DNA of 64,000 nt from NCBI RefSeq assembly GCF_000242915.1, contig NZ_AFRZ01000001.1, positions 2,666,001 through 2,730,000 of the forward strand. The letters run 5' to 3'. Positions within the stretch are counted from its first letter, which is position 1. Each line of letters starts with the position of its first letter. A program made the position numbers and the translations under genes. Positions 52,756 through 62,427 of the stretch are shown here, one piece after another. This stretch comes from Sulfurimonas gotlandica GD1. GTDB lineage: Bacteria; Campylobacterota; Campylobacteria; Campylobacterales; Sulfurimonadaceae. A model generated the notes under the pieces. The model saw only the letters and a list, made by a program, of their open reading frames with translations. It did not search any database and was not told the origin of the DNA.

Positions 52756-55044
52756 TTATTTTAACCTCTCAGCTACAAGATGATTCACCACTGTTGGGTT
52801 TGCTTTGCCACCTGTGGCTTTTAGTACTTGCCCGACAAAGAAGCCTAAAAGTTTAGTATTCCCTGCTTTAAACTTAGCGACGTTATCTGGATTTTTTGCA
52901 ATTATTTCGTCAACAATAGGTTGAATTTTATCTATGCTACTAATTTGCATAAGTCCTTTTGTATCTACTATTTTTTTTGGACTTTCTCCACTTTTAACCA
53001 TCTCTTCAAATACTTCTTTGGCAATTTTATTTGAAATTATCATTCCATCAACCATTTTAGCAAGCTCTACTACTTGCCTTGGAGTGAATTTAAGTTCATC
53101 TAATTGTTTTTCTTTTAACTCTCTAGCTATTTCATTTGCCACAATATTAGCCAGACTTGCTGGAGCATAAATTTTATTAGAATCGGTTGCTGGATTATCA
53201 AAGTGAACTAGAGCTTCTTCATAAAAATGAGATAGTTTCTCATCACGTGCCAGTGTATTTGCAATTTCAATACTTATCGAACGAGCAGTATATTTATTAA
53301 ATAGTGTTTGCTCAGCTTCAGTCATAGCCACAACTTCACCATCTACTTGCACTTTTTTAGCTTGAGGTTTAGATGCTGACTTAAGTGCGCTCTCACTTGC
53401 TTTTGTCTTTTTAGTCCAAGAGTCTTTAAGACCGACAATTTTATTAAACACAGGTGTTGTATCAGTGTAGTCAATAGGATCAGCATAAAAATACCCCTGT
53501 CTTTCAAACTGGAATCTTTCATCAGGTTTTTGGGATATAACAGCAGGTTCAATAAGAGCATTCTTGATAACCTGTAGAGAATCTGGATTTATATCTTCTA
53601 CTCCCTCAGGTGCTTCATCTTTGAATAATCTGTCATAAAGTCTTACTTCTACCGTTTTAGCGTGCGAAGCGCTCACCCAGTGGATTGCACTTTTTACGTC
53701 GATACCGCTACTGTCTGAGCCGCTTTTAGACTCAGGGTAATACTCAGCTTTTATTTCTATAATATTTCCACTAGCATCTTTAACAACTTCTTTACAAGAT
53801 ATGATAAACCCGTGTTTAAGTCTCACTGGTTGCTCAGGCGTAAGACGAAAGTAATCTTTTGGAGGGTTTTCTTTAAAGTCATCACGCTCAATATAAATTT
53901 CCTTTGAAAAAGGCATCTTTCTTGAGCCCTCTTTAGGTACATCATGCGGGTAGTATGAAGCTTCTAATTCTTCAGTTCCTTCATAATTTTCAATTGTTAC
54001 TTTTAATGGGTCAAGAACACACATAACACGTGGTACTTTTGTGTTTAAATCATCTCTTATACAAAATTCAAGTTGTGCAACATCAACCATTGAGTTTGCT
54101 TTTGCTATACCTATTTGATCACAAAAATTTAAAATAGCTTCAGGGGTATAACCTCTTCTTCTATATCCTGCAATTGTAGGCATGCGAGGATCGTCCCAGC
54201 CATTAACTTGGCCACCTTCAACCAATTCTAAAAGCTTTCTTTTGCTCATAACCGTATAGTTAATACCCAGTCGTGCAAACTCATGCTGATAAGGACGTGG
54301 CAACTCAAGCCCAAGCGTATCTAGTACCCAGTTATAAATATCACGATTGTTTTCAAACTCTAATGTACAAATAGAGTGAGAAACACCTTCAATATAGTCG
54401 GATAAACAATGAGCAAAGTCGTACATTGGGTAAATAGACCATTTGTCCCCTGCTCTAAAGTGATGCGAGTGTCTGATACGATATAAAAGTGGATCTCTCA
54501 TTTTCATATTAGCAGCGCTCATATCAATTTTAGCTCTTAATACGTGCTCACCATCTTTAAACTCACCATTTTTCATTCTCTCAAAAAGGTCTAGATTTTC
54601 TTCAATACTACGATCAGCATATTTACTACGTTTTCCTGACTCTGTAACAGTTCCGCGAAGTTGGCGCATCTCTTCTTCATTTGTACTATCAACATATGCC
54701 TTACCCATTTTGATAAGCTCTATAGCATAATCGTATATCTTAGGAAAATAATCAGAAGTAAAATATACATCATCACCCCAGTCAAATCCAAGCCACTGTA
54801 CAGCATCTTTAAGAGCCTCAACATATTTTGTGTCTTCTGTAGTTGGATTAGTATCATCCATTCTCAGGTTGCAGTGACCATTATAGTCACGAGCGATACC
54901 AAAATTTATAAAGATAGACTTAGCATGTCCAATATGTGGGAAGCCATTAGGCTCTGGTGGAAATCTTGTAATAACCTCTTTATACTTACCTGACCTTAAG
55001 TCCTCTTCAACTATTGTACGTAAAAAATCTTTGCTCTCACTCAT
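52756..55044 (-). CDS. glnS: Glutaminyl-tRNA synthetase with fused YqeY/GatB-like tail
   Basis: Charges tRNA-Gln directly. 762 residues: class I catalytic core with PEPNGFPHIGHAKS (HIGH near residue 38) and MSKRKL (KMSKS equivalent), an anticodon-binding beta-barrel (about 340-560), then a linker and a C-terminal helical YqeY/GatB-tail domain (about 600-762, RQVVELAKMVDGMIISNKIAKEVFEEM) that occurs in some bacterial GlnRS and aids tRNA-Gln binding. Direct GlnRS is unusual in a phylum that often uses the GluRS/GatCAB transamidation route. Divergent from gltX with 132 bp between. Confidence 0.95.
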   Translation of the reverse strand: MSESKDFLRTIVEEDLRSGKYKEVITRFPPEPNGFPHIGHAKSIFINFGIARDYNGHCNLRMDDTNPTTEDTKYVEALKDAVQWLGFDWGDDVYFTSDYFPKIYDYAIELIKMGKAYVDSTNEEEMRQLRGTVTESGKRSKYADRSIEENLDLFERMKNGEFKDGEHVLRAKIDMSAANMKMRDPLLYRIRHSHHFRAGDKWSIYPMYDFAHCLSDYIEGVSHSICTLEFENNRDIYNWVLDTLGLELPRPYQHEFARLGINYTVMSKRKLLELVEGGQVNGWDDPRMPTIAGYRRRGYTPEAILNFCDQIGIAKANSMVDVAQLEFCIRDDLNTKVPRVMCVLDPLKVTIENYEGTEELEASYYPHDVPKEGSRKMPFSKEIYIERDDFKENPPKDYFRLTPEQPVRLKHGFIISCKEVVKDASGNIIEIKAEYYPESKSGSDSSGIDVKSAIHWVSASHAKTVEVRLYDRLFKDEAPEGVEDINPDSLQVIKNALIEPAVISQKPDERFQFERQGYFYADPIDYTDTTPVFNKIVGLKDSWTKKTKASESALKSASKPQAKKVQVDGEVVAMTEAEQTLFNKYTARSISIEIANTLARDEKLSHFYEEALVHFDNPATDSNKIYAPASLANIVANEIARELKEKQLDELKFTPRQVVELAKMVDGMIISNKIAKEVFEEMVKSGESPKKIVDTKGLMQISSIDKIQPIVDEIIAKNPDNVAKFKAGNTKLLGFFVGQVLKATGGKANPTVVNHLVAERLK

Positions 55045-55176
55045 TATTATTAAACCTTTTGATTTTGAAACTCTTATAAGAGTTGTATTTTATCTTATTT
55101 GTGCTTATATCACCATGCTTCTTATATTTAATCAAAAACTTGTTAGAATCACAAAAATATTATTTTAGGAATTTTA

Positions 55177-56475
55177 ATGCTTAGATTTGCGACTAGTCCA
55201 ACTGGTGATATGCAAATAGGTGACCTCAGAGTTGCCCTATTTAACTATATTATGTCAAAACAAAGAAACGAAGATTTAATCATTCGTATAGAAGACATAG
55301 ATAAAGAGAAAAATATAGAGGGCAAAGATGAAGAGATTTTAGGGTTACTATCTCTTTTTGATATTGAATACTCACACGTTATCTATCAAAGCGAGAGAGT
55401 TCGTTTTCATACCGCGATGGCGCTACAACTTATTCATGATAAAAAAGCTTTTAGCTGCTTTTGTTCTGATGAATGGCTTGAAAAGAAACGTGAAGAAGCA
55501 AAAGAAAATAAAAAAGAGTATAGCTATGACGACGCTTGCAGAAATCTTCCAGATGAGCTTGTAATCGACAATATGAACCCCTTTACCATTAGACTAGGTA
55601 GACCAGATAAAACTGTTGTAACCAATGATTTAATAAAAGGTGAAATAAGCTTTGAGCCAGATGCTGTAGATAGTTTTATTGTAATGAACCAAGACAAGAC
55701 GCCTACATATAACTTTGCATGCGCAGTTGATGATATGTTAAGTGATATCTCTCTAGTTATCCGTGATGAAGACCATATGAACGACACACCTAAGCAAGAT
55801 TACATTAGAGCTTCTTTAGGTTATGAGAAAAAAGTACAATATGCTCACCTGCCTATCATCTTAAATGATAATGGTGAAGAAATTGGTAAAAGAGATGAAA
55901 CAGCTAGTATTAAGTGGCTTTTAGAAGAAGGTTTTCTTCCAGAAGCTATTTCAAATTATTTAATATCAATAGGAAACAAGCCACCTCAAGAGATCTTTGA
56001 TACTAAAGATGCAATAGAGTGGTTCACTTTAGACAGTCTATCTAAGTCCCCTGCTTGCTTTAGTTTTGAGCTATTAAAACACATAAACAAAGAACATCTT
56101 AAAAACATGGACGCTACGGAGCTTTCAAGATATGTAGGCTTTGCAGATGCTAACATAGGTGAACTTGCAAAAATTTATCTAGAAGAAGCAAGCACAACAA
56201 AAGAACTAAAATCTAAAGTAGCAACTATCTTCGCAACCAAAGAAATTACTGGAGAGTTTGCTGAAACCGCACAAATAATGGCTGAGACTATTAAGGGCGC
56301 ACCGTATTTTGAAGAGTACGATGACTTTAAAAATTATATTATGAAAGAATCTGGACTAAATGACGAAAACTTCTTAAAAGCACTACGTTTTTTACTGACT
56401 GGTGCAGAACATGGCCCAGATGTTGCTTTAGTTTATAAGTATTTAAAAAATTATATAGGTGAGATTGTAAAATGA
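55177..56475 (+). CDS. gltX: Glutamyl-tRNA synthetase-like protein with altered signature motifs
   Basis: 432 residues, overall GluRS of the epsilonproteobacterial GltX type (SPTGDMQIGDLR, DKTPTYNFACAVDDML, NTPKQDYIR...LGY). The HIGH motif reads Q13-I-G-D in place of H-x-G-x, and the KMSKS region reads EIGKR (residues 235-239), with Glu at the first Lys and Gly for Ser. Both motifs normally hold the ATP and transition state, so catalysis may be weak, altered or lost. It is intact and followed by an overlapping gene (ATGA with yggT), so still expressed. It may have been a tRNA-Gln-specific GluRS2; a second, active GltX would be expected elsewhere. Confidence 0.85.
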   Translation: MLRFATSPTGDMQIGDLRVALFNYIMSKQRNEDLIIRIEDIDKEKNIEGKDEEILGLLSLFDIEYSHVIYQSERVRFHTAMALQLIHDKKAFSCFCSDEWLEKKREEAKENKKEYSYDDACRNLPDELVIDNMNPFTIRLGRPDKTVVTNDLIKGEISFEPDAVDSFIVMNQDKTPTYNFACAVDDMLSDISLVIRDEDHMNDTPKQDYIRASLGYEKKVQYAHLPIILNDNGEEIGKRDETASIKWLLEEGFLPEAISNYLISIGNKPPQEIFDTKDAIEWFTLDSLSKSPACFSFELLKHINKEHLKNMDATELSRYVGFADANIGELAKIYLEEASTTKELKSKVATIFATKEITGEFAETAQIMAETIKGAPYFEEYDDFKNYIMKESGLNDENFLKALRFLLTGAEHGPDVALVYKYLKNYIGEIVK

Positions 56476-56756
56476 GTATATTATTAGAGATAATTCAAGG
56501 GCTTGGTTCGATTCTTCTAGGTCTTATAAATATCTATGTTTGGGTGATTATCATTACAGCACTTTTAAGCTTTGTAAATCCAGACCCACACAACCCTATT
56601 GTGCAGCTTCTTCATAGAGTTACACAACCAGCATATAGACTTGTTCGTAGGTTTATTAGAACAGATTTCAATGGTTTAGACTTAGCGCCACTTGTAATCA
56701 TCGTTGCTCTACAGGTTATTTTAGTTCTATTGAGTGCCCTACTTCACTCTCTATAA
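56472..56756 (+). CDS. YggT-family membrane protein
   Basis: 94 residues, two membrane helices (about 10-30 and 70-92) around a conserved polar loop: SFVNPDPHNPIVQLLHRVTQPAYRLVRRFI, the YggT signature. Function is not firmly known; homologues are linked to osmotic stress and to septum or chromosome-related processes in some bacteria. Starts in the gltX stop (ATGA) and ends 2 bp before slt. Confidence 0.9.
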   Translation: MSILLEIIQGLGSILLGLINIYVWVIIITALLSFVNPDPHNPIVQLLHRVTQPAYRLVRRFIRTDFNGLDLAPLVIIVALQVILVLLSALLHSL

Positions 56757-56758
56757 TT

Positions 56759-58381
56759 ATGATTAAAATTTTTATACCGCTTTTAGTTATATTGGCATCT
56801 CTAGATGCTAATATAACGCTCCAAGACATTGATTCTAAACCACCAAGTCGTGCAAAAAACTTTATGATATGGCAGTATCTAAAACAAAATATTAGCCCGG
56901 AAGAAGCCGATAAAGCCTACTCTCAGGTTAAAGGCAATAGCAATAAACTCTTTAAGCTTTACGCTCAAAAAACAGATAACGAAGAGGTAAAAAAAGAAAT
57001 TTCTTGTATGAAAGAGAAAGATTTACTTTCTATAAAAGATGCTAAATGTTTAGAGCTTGCATTCTCTCCATACAAAACTCTTGCCCTAAGCAAAGAACAA
57101 AGAGAAAAATTATCAAAAATGCTTACTACAAAAGCTAAAATAGAGCTTTTGAAAATACAAAATGAGCCATATTCTCAAAAAGCATATAGTCAGTATGACG
57201 CTAACACAGTACTCTCACTTTTTGTAAGTACAACATCCACTCACAGAAGAGAGAATTTAAACCTTCATCTAAGTGCTGAGTTTATAAATAAAATATCATC
57301 GTCTTGGAAAATATCCCAGCTTGTTAAGATAGTCATACACGACGATAAATTAAATAGACTGCAATTATCTCTTTTAAACCTAGAAGGAGAAAAGTTAAAC
57401 TCTAAGACTAACTTTTACCTAGCACTAAATCATCTAAAACACTCAAATAATACAGAGGCATTACGTTACTTCAACCTTTCTCTACTCAATGCTAAACATA
57501 AAATAGACGTAGATAAGAACTACTTTTGGATGTATAAAATCACAGAGAATCGAAAATACCTAGATAAACTAATAAATAGCCAAGATATCAATATGTACAC
57601 TCTCTATGCACATGAAATTCAAAATAAAAACTTTAACAACTACTTCAGTGCAGTAGAAATAAATGATGAAAAAGCCAAGAAAGATATTAAAAATCCATTT
57701 GAGTGGAGTCATATACTAGAAGATATAAATAGTGCTTCATCACAAGACAAACTCTATGAACTCTCAAAAAGCTATATGCAAAAAGATATGATTCCTGTTC
57801 AAACCATAATCCTTGAAAAAGCATATAAGTATGGGATGCATGGTTATATAATGCCATATGATAAATATTTAAGAGATATTACAAGAGATGAAAAAGCTCT
57901 AGTTTATGCGATTATGCGCCAGGAGAGTAAGCTTATTCCATCTGCTCTGTCTCGATCTTACGCTCTGGGTCTTATGCAACTGATGCCATTTGTCGCAGAT
58001 GCGATAAGTAAACAAGTTGAAAATCCTGTAAAAAGTTATGATGAGATGTTTATCCCTAAAAACAATATCAACTACGCACTCAAGCATCTAGAATGGATGA
58101 AAAAATCTCTGTACCACCCTCTTTTCATGGCTTATGCTTATAATGGTGGAATGGGCTTTTTAAGAAGACACCTTAAAAAAGGAACTTTTAACAGCGGAAA
58201 GTATGAACCATTTTTAAGTATGGAACTCATGGCTAATTCTGAGAGTAGAGAGTATGGAAAGAAAGTTTTGGCAAACTATGTGATGTACAAAAAAGTAATG
58301 GGAGAAGAAGTATCTATTCTTCGTCTTTTTGATACGTTAACGCATCCGAAGAAGACTGATCGGTTTCGAGCACAAGGTTAA
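56759..58381 (+). CDS. slt: Soluble lytic murein transglycosylase
   Basis: Periplasmic enzyme cleaving peptidoglycan glycan strands to 1,6-anhydro ends. 540 residues with a signal peptide (MIKIFIPLLVILASLDA), a long helical superhelix (about 60-370) and a C-terminal SLT domain: catalytic Glu in IMRQESKLIPSALSRSYALGLMQLMP (about residues 384-409) and AYNGGMGFLRRHL. The gltX-yggT-slt-mobB order is, from memory, the same in Campylobacter. Its last 68 bp overlap the end of the lipoprotein gene on the other strand. Confidence 0.92.
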   Translation: MIKIFIPLLVILASLDANITLQDIDSKPPSRAKNFMIWQYLKQNISPEEADKAYSQVKGNSNKLFKLYAQKTDNEEVKKEISCMKEKDLLSIKDAKCLELAFSPYKTLALSKEQREKLSKMLTTKAKIELLKIQNEPYSQKAYSQYDANTVLSLFVSTTSTHRRENLNLHLSAEFINKISSSWKISQLVKIVIHDDKLNRLQLSLLNLEGEKLNSKTNFYLALNHLKHSNNTEALRYFNLSLLNAKHKIDVDKNYFWMYKITENRKYLDKLINSQDINMYTLYAHEIQNKNFNNYFSAVEINDEKAKKDIKNPFEWSHILEDINSASSQDKLYELSKSYMQKDMIPVQTIILEKAYKYGMHGYIMPYDKYLRDITRDEKALVYAIMRQESKLIPSALSRSYALGLMQLMPFVADAISKQVENPVKSYDEMFIPKNNINYALKHLEWMKKSLYHPLFMAYAYNGGMGFLRRHLKKGTFNSGKYEPFLSMELMANSESREYGKKVLANYVMYKKVMGEEVSILRLFDTLTHPKKTDRFRAQG

Positions 58382-58808
58382 TTTCACTCTTATCTTCTCT
58401 CTCAAATGCAACAAGAAAGTATCGTCTCCACTCACTATTTACAGATGCTAAATGAGAAAACTTATTTTTAGCGTCAAGCTTTTTGATTTTCACTGGTAAT
58501 TTACCATTTAATCTCATGGTAAGTTTTATTTCATCAAGCGTGTTTGGATTATACATTTCTTTTTCATCTTTTAAGTAAAGATAAACATAGAAATATTCAT
58601 TAACACTATAGACATTCGGATAGACTTTATTTAGGTATATAGCTGAGAAGATTCCCTCAACATTTTCACCAATTTTTATCTTACTTCCTTGTAAGCTGGC
58701 TGCGCTTAATTCTTGGTCTGGCTGCATCTTAAACTTGCTAAAAGCATTTTTGTCTGCACATCCTAAAAATAGTAATGAAAAAGTTAAAATTGTTAATATA
58801 TATCTCAT
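58314..58808 (-). CDS. Predicted lipoprotein of unknown function
   Basis: 164 residues with a lipobox (LLFLGC, Cys at residue 17), so a lipid-anchored envelope protein. The mature part is beta-rich with no motif I recognise (VYSVNEYFYVYLYLKD, LTMRLNGKLPVKIKK). The overlap of 68 bp with slt is convergent, tail to tail. A small unknown gene sits at this place between slt and mobB in Campylobacter as I remember it, which supports it being real. Confidence 0.75.
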   Translation of the reverse strand: MRYILTILTFSLLFLGCADKNAFSKFKMQPDQELSAASLQGSKIKIGENVEGIFSAIYLNKVYPNVYSVNEYFYVYLYLKDEKEMYNPNTLDEIKLTMRLNGKLPVKIKKLDAKNKFSHLASVNSEWRRYFLVAFEREDKSEINLVLETDQSSSDALTYQKDEE

Positions 58809-58871
58809 GATTATTCCTATAATTTGTGAAAGAATTATATCTTATTAAACAAGCTTTTAAAGACAATTTTG

Positions 58872-58877
58872 TATAAT
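58872..58877 (+). promoter_or_regulatory. Probable -10 box of the mobB-fbp-metG unit
   Basis: TATAAT preceded by TTTTG, 38 bp before the mobB GTG. Good extended -10 shape. Confidence 0.5.
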
Positions 58878-58915
58878 CACTTAAAATTTTAGACAAATAA
58901 ATATAAAGACATAAA

Positions 58916-59419
58916 GTGAATAAAAGATTAGCAGTTGCATTTACAGGTCCATCAAATAGTGGAAAGACTACTCTTATATTAAAAGTAGCCAGAAAACTTA
59001 TACATGAACACAGTAAAAGAGTCGCAATAATTAAACATGATCCAAGTGATAAGGCTCGTTTTGATGTTGAAGGTAAAGATAGTTACAAGTTTTCTGACAC
59101 CGGTGCAGAGGTAATTGTAACCTCCCCTACCAGAACAACTTACTTCTCTAAACAAAATAAAGATTTAGATGAGATGATTAGACTCTTTAATGATTTTGAC
59201 ATTCTTCTTGTAGAAGGTTTAAAATATCTGCCACTGCCACGCATAAGCATATTTAGAGACACTTTAGATAGTGATTACTTTCCATATATGAATGCTTTGG
59301 CAATTGATGATAGTATAAACACGGCAGATTATGATGTGCCAAGTAATGTTGATATATTAGACCTAAATAACTGTGAAGATGTAATATCTTGGATACTTAA
59401 AAATGCGAAGGAAGTATAA
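58916..59419 (+). CDS. mobB: Molybdopterin-guanine dinucleotide biosynthesis protein MobB
   Basis: GTPase-like accessory protein that binds GTP and helps MobA and target enzymes in making or delivering the bis-MGD molybdenum cofactor (used in nitrate, formate and polysulfide enzymes). 167 residues, GTG start. P-loop GPSNSGKTTLI at residues 11-21, then IIKHDPSDKARFDVEGKDSY, the MobB signature. First gene of an operon with fbp (4-bp gap). Confidence 0.92.
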   Translation: MNKRLAVAFTGPSNSGKTTLILKVARKLIHEHSKRVAIIKHDPSDKARFDVEGKDSYKFSDTGAEVIVTSPTRTTYFSKQNKDLDEMIRLFNDFDILLVEGLKYLPLPRISIFRDTLDSDYFPYMNALAIDDSINTADYDVPSNVDILDLNNCEDVISWILKNAKEV

Positions 59420-59423
59420 ATAA

Positions 59424-60266
59424 ATGACTGACATATTTGACGCGATTCAGCGAACTGCAAAAAGAATTAAAAAAGCTATAGATGTTAAAGATATAGGCTA
59501 CTCACAACAGGCCAACAGTTCTGGAGAGACTCAGCTACAGCTTGATATTCAGTGTGATATGATTATTGAAGAGGAGTTCTCTCAAGTACCTTCTATTCAT
59601 ACTATTGCCAGTGAAGAGAAAGAAAATGCAATGCTTTTAAACGAAAATGGAAAGTATTTCATCGCCTACGACCCACTTGACGGTTCATCCTTGGTAGATG
59701 TAAACTTGAGCGTAGGTTCTATTTTTGGTATCTATGAAAATGCATTTGGAGCTGACAAAATGGTTGCTTCATGCTATGTTGTTTTTGGACCACGTGTTGA
59801 GATGGTATTTGCTCATAACAAAGCGAAACTCCACCTTCTTCAAGGTGAGAATTTTGAGTTTGTTAAAGAGATTCGTCTAAAAGAAAAAGGTAATCTAAAT
59901 GCTCCAGGTGGTACTCAGCAAAACTGGATGCCATACCACAAAGAGATGGTAGACAGCTTCTTTAAAGAAGGTTACCGTCTTAGATACTCTGGAGGAATGG
60001 TTCCTGACCTTCACCAGATACTTCTTAAAGGCGGTGGACTATTTTCTTACCCAGCTACTAGTGATAAACCTGATGGAAAACTTCGCAAACTTTTTGAAGT
60101 ATTTCCTTTTGCGTTTATTTATAAAACTGCCGGTGGAGAAGCGATTGATGGTAAAGAAGACCTAATGAAACTTGACCATGCTCATATACATGACACTTCA
60201 CCATGTTTCTTTGGTTCTAAGTACGAAATAGCGAGAGTAAAAGAAGTTTATGCAACCAACGCATAG
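59424..60266 (+). CDS. fbp: Fructose-1,6-bisphosphatase class I
   Basis: Gluconeogenic hydrolysis of fructose-1,6-bisphosphate, needed for sugar synthesis in an autotroph. 280 residues. The metal-binding motif [14 protein letters not shown] and the [15 protein letters not shown] and [15 protein letters not shown] sugar-phosphate loops are intact. The next gene starts 17 bp before its stop. Confidence 0.95.
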   Translation: MTDIFDAIQRTAKRIKKAIDVKDIGYSQQANSSGETQLQLDIQCDMIIEEEFSQVPSIHTIASEEKENAMLLNENGKYFIAYDPLDGSSLVDVNLSVGSIFGIYENAFGADKMVASCYVVFGPRVEMVFAHNKAKLHLLQGENFEFVKEIRLKEKGNLNAPGGTQQNWMPYHKEMVDSFFKEGYRLRYSGGMVPDLHQILLKGGGLFSYPATSDKPDGKLRKLFEVFPFAFIYKTAGGEAIDGKEDLMKLDHAHIHDTSPCFFGSKYEIARVKEVYATNA

Positions 60267-60456
60267 CGAGAGCAAAGACAAATTTGAACTTCATCTTGAT
60301 GAGATGATTGTAAAAGTACAAGTTTGCCAAAAAGAGAAAAACTTAGCATCTTGTAGTGTTTGCGAGCACTACATAGCTTGTGAGCTTAGAGCTGATTATG
60401 TTAAGTCAGTATACAACAGCATGTCCAAAGGTGAGACAGGCGGATTTGAATTTTAA
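60250..60456 (+). CDS. Small conserved four-Cys protein
   Basis: 68 residues, start 17 bp inside the fbp end and 12 bp before metG. Four Cys in C-x8-C-x2-C-x5-C layout ([19 protein letters not shown]), suggesting a metal site or structural zinc, but no family is recognised. Ends in GETGGFEF. The mobB-fbp-small ORF-metG order is, from memory, conserved in Campylobacter, which supports a real gene. Confidence 0.75.
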   Translation: MQPTHSESKDKFELHLDEMIVKVQVCQKEKNLASCSVCEHYIACELRADYVKSVYNSMSKGETGGFEF

Positions 60457-60468
60457 TGAGGGAAATGA

Positions 60469-62427
60469 ATGAGTAAATATATAACAACACCTATCTACTA
60501 TGTTAACGGAGAGGCTCACATTGGGCACGCCTATACAACTTTTATCGCTGATACTATGACTAGATATGAGAAATTAAAAGGTAACTATACGTACTTTTTA
60601 ACTGGAACTGATGAGCATGGCCAAAAGATAGAAGAATCAGCACAAAAGCATGGCAAGCCGACTCAAGAGTTTGCAGATGAGATCAGCGCGACATTTAAAG
60701 ACCTGTGGGATGAGTTTGAAATTGGTTATGATAAGTTCATCAGAACTACAGATGCAGACCATAAACTAGGTGTTCAAAAAGCTTTTGAAGTTATGTACGC
60801 TAAAGGTGACATATATAAAGACTTTTATGAGGGACACTACTGTGTAAGCTGTGAGACTTTTTTCCCAGAAACTCAGCTTATAGATGGTGAGTTCTGTCCT
60901 GATTGCGGCAGAACTACAAGTGTAGTTAAAGAAGAAAGCTACTTCTTTAAACTATCTAAATATGAAGATGCGCTTCTTAGACACTATGAGGACAACCCTG
61001 ACTTTATACTTCCACGTTCTCGTGCAAATGAAGTTAAAAACTTTGTAAAAGGTGGGTTGAGAGACCTTTCTGTGACTCGTACATCTTTTACTTGGGGTGT
61101 TAAACTTCCTGAGTCTATGAATGATGATAAGCATGTTATGTATGTTTGGCTGGATGCTCTTATGAACTATATTACAGCTCTAGGTTATGGTAAAGATGAT
61201 GCAAATATGGACTTTTGGCCTGCATCTATGCAACTTGTGGGTAAAGATATCCTTCGCTTTCATGCCATTTACTGGCCAGCATTTCTTATGAGTCTTGACT
61301 TACCTCTTCCTAAGCACATCGGTGCACACGGCTGGTGGACTAGAGACGGTGAGAAGATGAGTAAGTCAAAAGGTAATGTTATCTCTCCAAAAGAGGTTTC
61401 AGATGCTTATGGTGTTGAGAACCTTAGATATTTCATGCTTCGTGAAGTTCCATTTGGTCAAGACGGCGACTTTTCTCAAAGAGCATTTATAGATAGAATC
61501 AATTCGGAACTAAGCAATGATCTCGGTAACCTTCTTAATCGTATCATCGGTATGAGTGAAAAATACTCTGATTTCGAGATAGACAGTGTTGATGTTGAGA
61601 AATATCACGCTAAAGAGCTAGAAGCTATGAATGAAGCTCTTGGAAACCTTGATGGTTTTATGCAAAATATGCAGACGCACAGATACTTAGAAGAACTTTG
61701 GAAGCTGTTTGCTATTGGTAACAAAGCTATTGAAGAGCATGCTCCATGGGTAAAAATAAAAGAAGGTAAAAAAGATGAAGCTCTTGCTACTGTTGCACTT
61801 GTTGCGAACATCCTAGCTAAAGCTTCTATCATGTTAAGCCCAGTAATGCCTAGAACTACAGCGACTATTGCAGATGCGCTTAACTTTACTATAGACAACG
61901 CTAGCTTCAACGAGCTAGTTATAGATAAAAAGTTATTGAAATTATTTAATATCAAAAAAGTTCCACCTCTCTTTCCTCGTGTTGAAGAGCCTTTAATAGA
62001 AGAAGCACCAAAGTCTATGCCTGACGATAAGCCTAATGATGAGATGAAACAAGAGTTAGCAGCTAAAAAAGAGGCTAAATTAACAAAAAGTGAAGAAGAT
62101 AACCTAATTGAGATTGGTCAGTTCTTTGAAACATCTCTAAAAATTGGTGTTGTTGTAGAAGCTGAAGAAGTTCCCAAGAGTAAAAAACTTCTAAAACTGC
62201 AAGTTGATTTAGGCGAAGGCAAAAATAGACAAGTTGTAGCCGGAATTAAAGAGTTTTATTCTGCTGAATCACTTATAAACACACAAGTATGTGTTGTAGC
62301 AAACTTAAAACCTGCAAAACTTATGGGAATGATATCAGAAGGTATGCTTCTTGCTGCTAAGGATGAAGATGGTCTATGTCTAGTTAGACCTGAAAAACCT
62401 AAAAAAGCAGGCACACCTATTGGATGA
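60469..62427 (+). CDS. metG: Methionyl-tRNA synthetase
   Basis: Charges tRNA-Met. 652 residues. HIGH equivalent in PIYYVNGEAHIGHAYTTF, zinc-binding CVSCETFFPETQL...FCPDC, and KMSKSKG at about residue 300. The C-terminal ~105 residues after a Lys-rich linker form the EMAP-II/Trbp111-like tRNA-binding domain (GQFFETSLKIGVVVEAEEVP), typical of dimeric MetRS. Overlaps the next gene by 4 bp. Confidence 0.96.
   Translation: MSKYITTPIYYVNGEAHIGHAYTTFIADTMTRYEKLKGNYTYFLTGTDEHGQKIEESAQKHGKPTQEFADEISATFKDLWDEFEIGYDKFIRTTDADHKLGVQKAFEVMYAKGDIYKDFYEGHYCVSCETFFPETQLIDGEFCPDCGRTTSVVKEESYFFKLSKYEDALLRHYEDNPDFILPRSRANEVKNFVKGGLRDLSVTRTSFTWGVKLPESMNDDKHVMYVWLDALMNYITALGYGKDDANMDFWPASMQLVGKDILRFHAIYWPAFLMSLDLPLPKHIGAHGWWTRDGEKMSKSKGNVISPKEVSDAYGVENLRYFMLREVPFGQDGDFSQRAFIDRINSELSNDLGNLLNRIIGMSEKYSDFEIDSVDVEKYHAKELEAMNEALGNLDGFMQNMQTHRYLEELWKLFAIGNKAIEEHAPWVKIKEGKKDEALATVALVANILAKASIMLSPVMPRTTATIADALNFTIDNASFNELVIDKKLLKLFNIKKVPPLFPRVEEPLIEEAPKSMPDDKPNDEMKQELAAKKEAKLTKSEEDNLIEIGQFFETSLKIGVVVEAEEVPKSKKLLKLQVDLGEGKNRQVVAGIKEFYSAESLINTQVCVVANLKPAKLMGMISEGMLLAAKDEDGLCLVRPEKPKKAGTPIG

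Noticed and set aside
58314-58381. 68-bp tail overlap of slt and the lipoprotein gene as a sign of a false gene
   Set aside because: Both genes have firm features (SLT domain; lipobox), so a convergent overlap is accepted.
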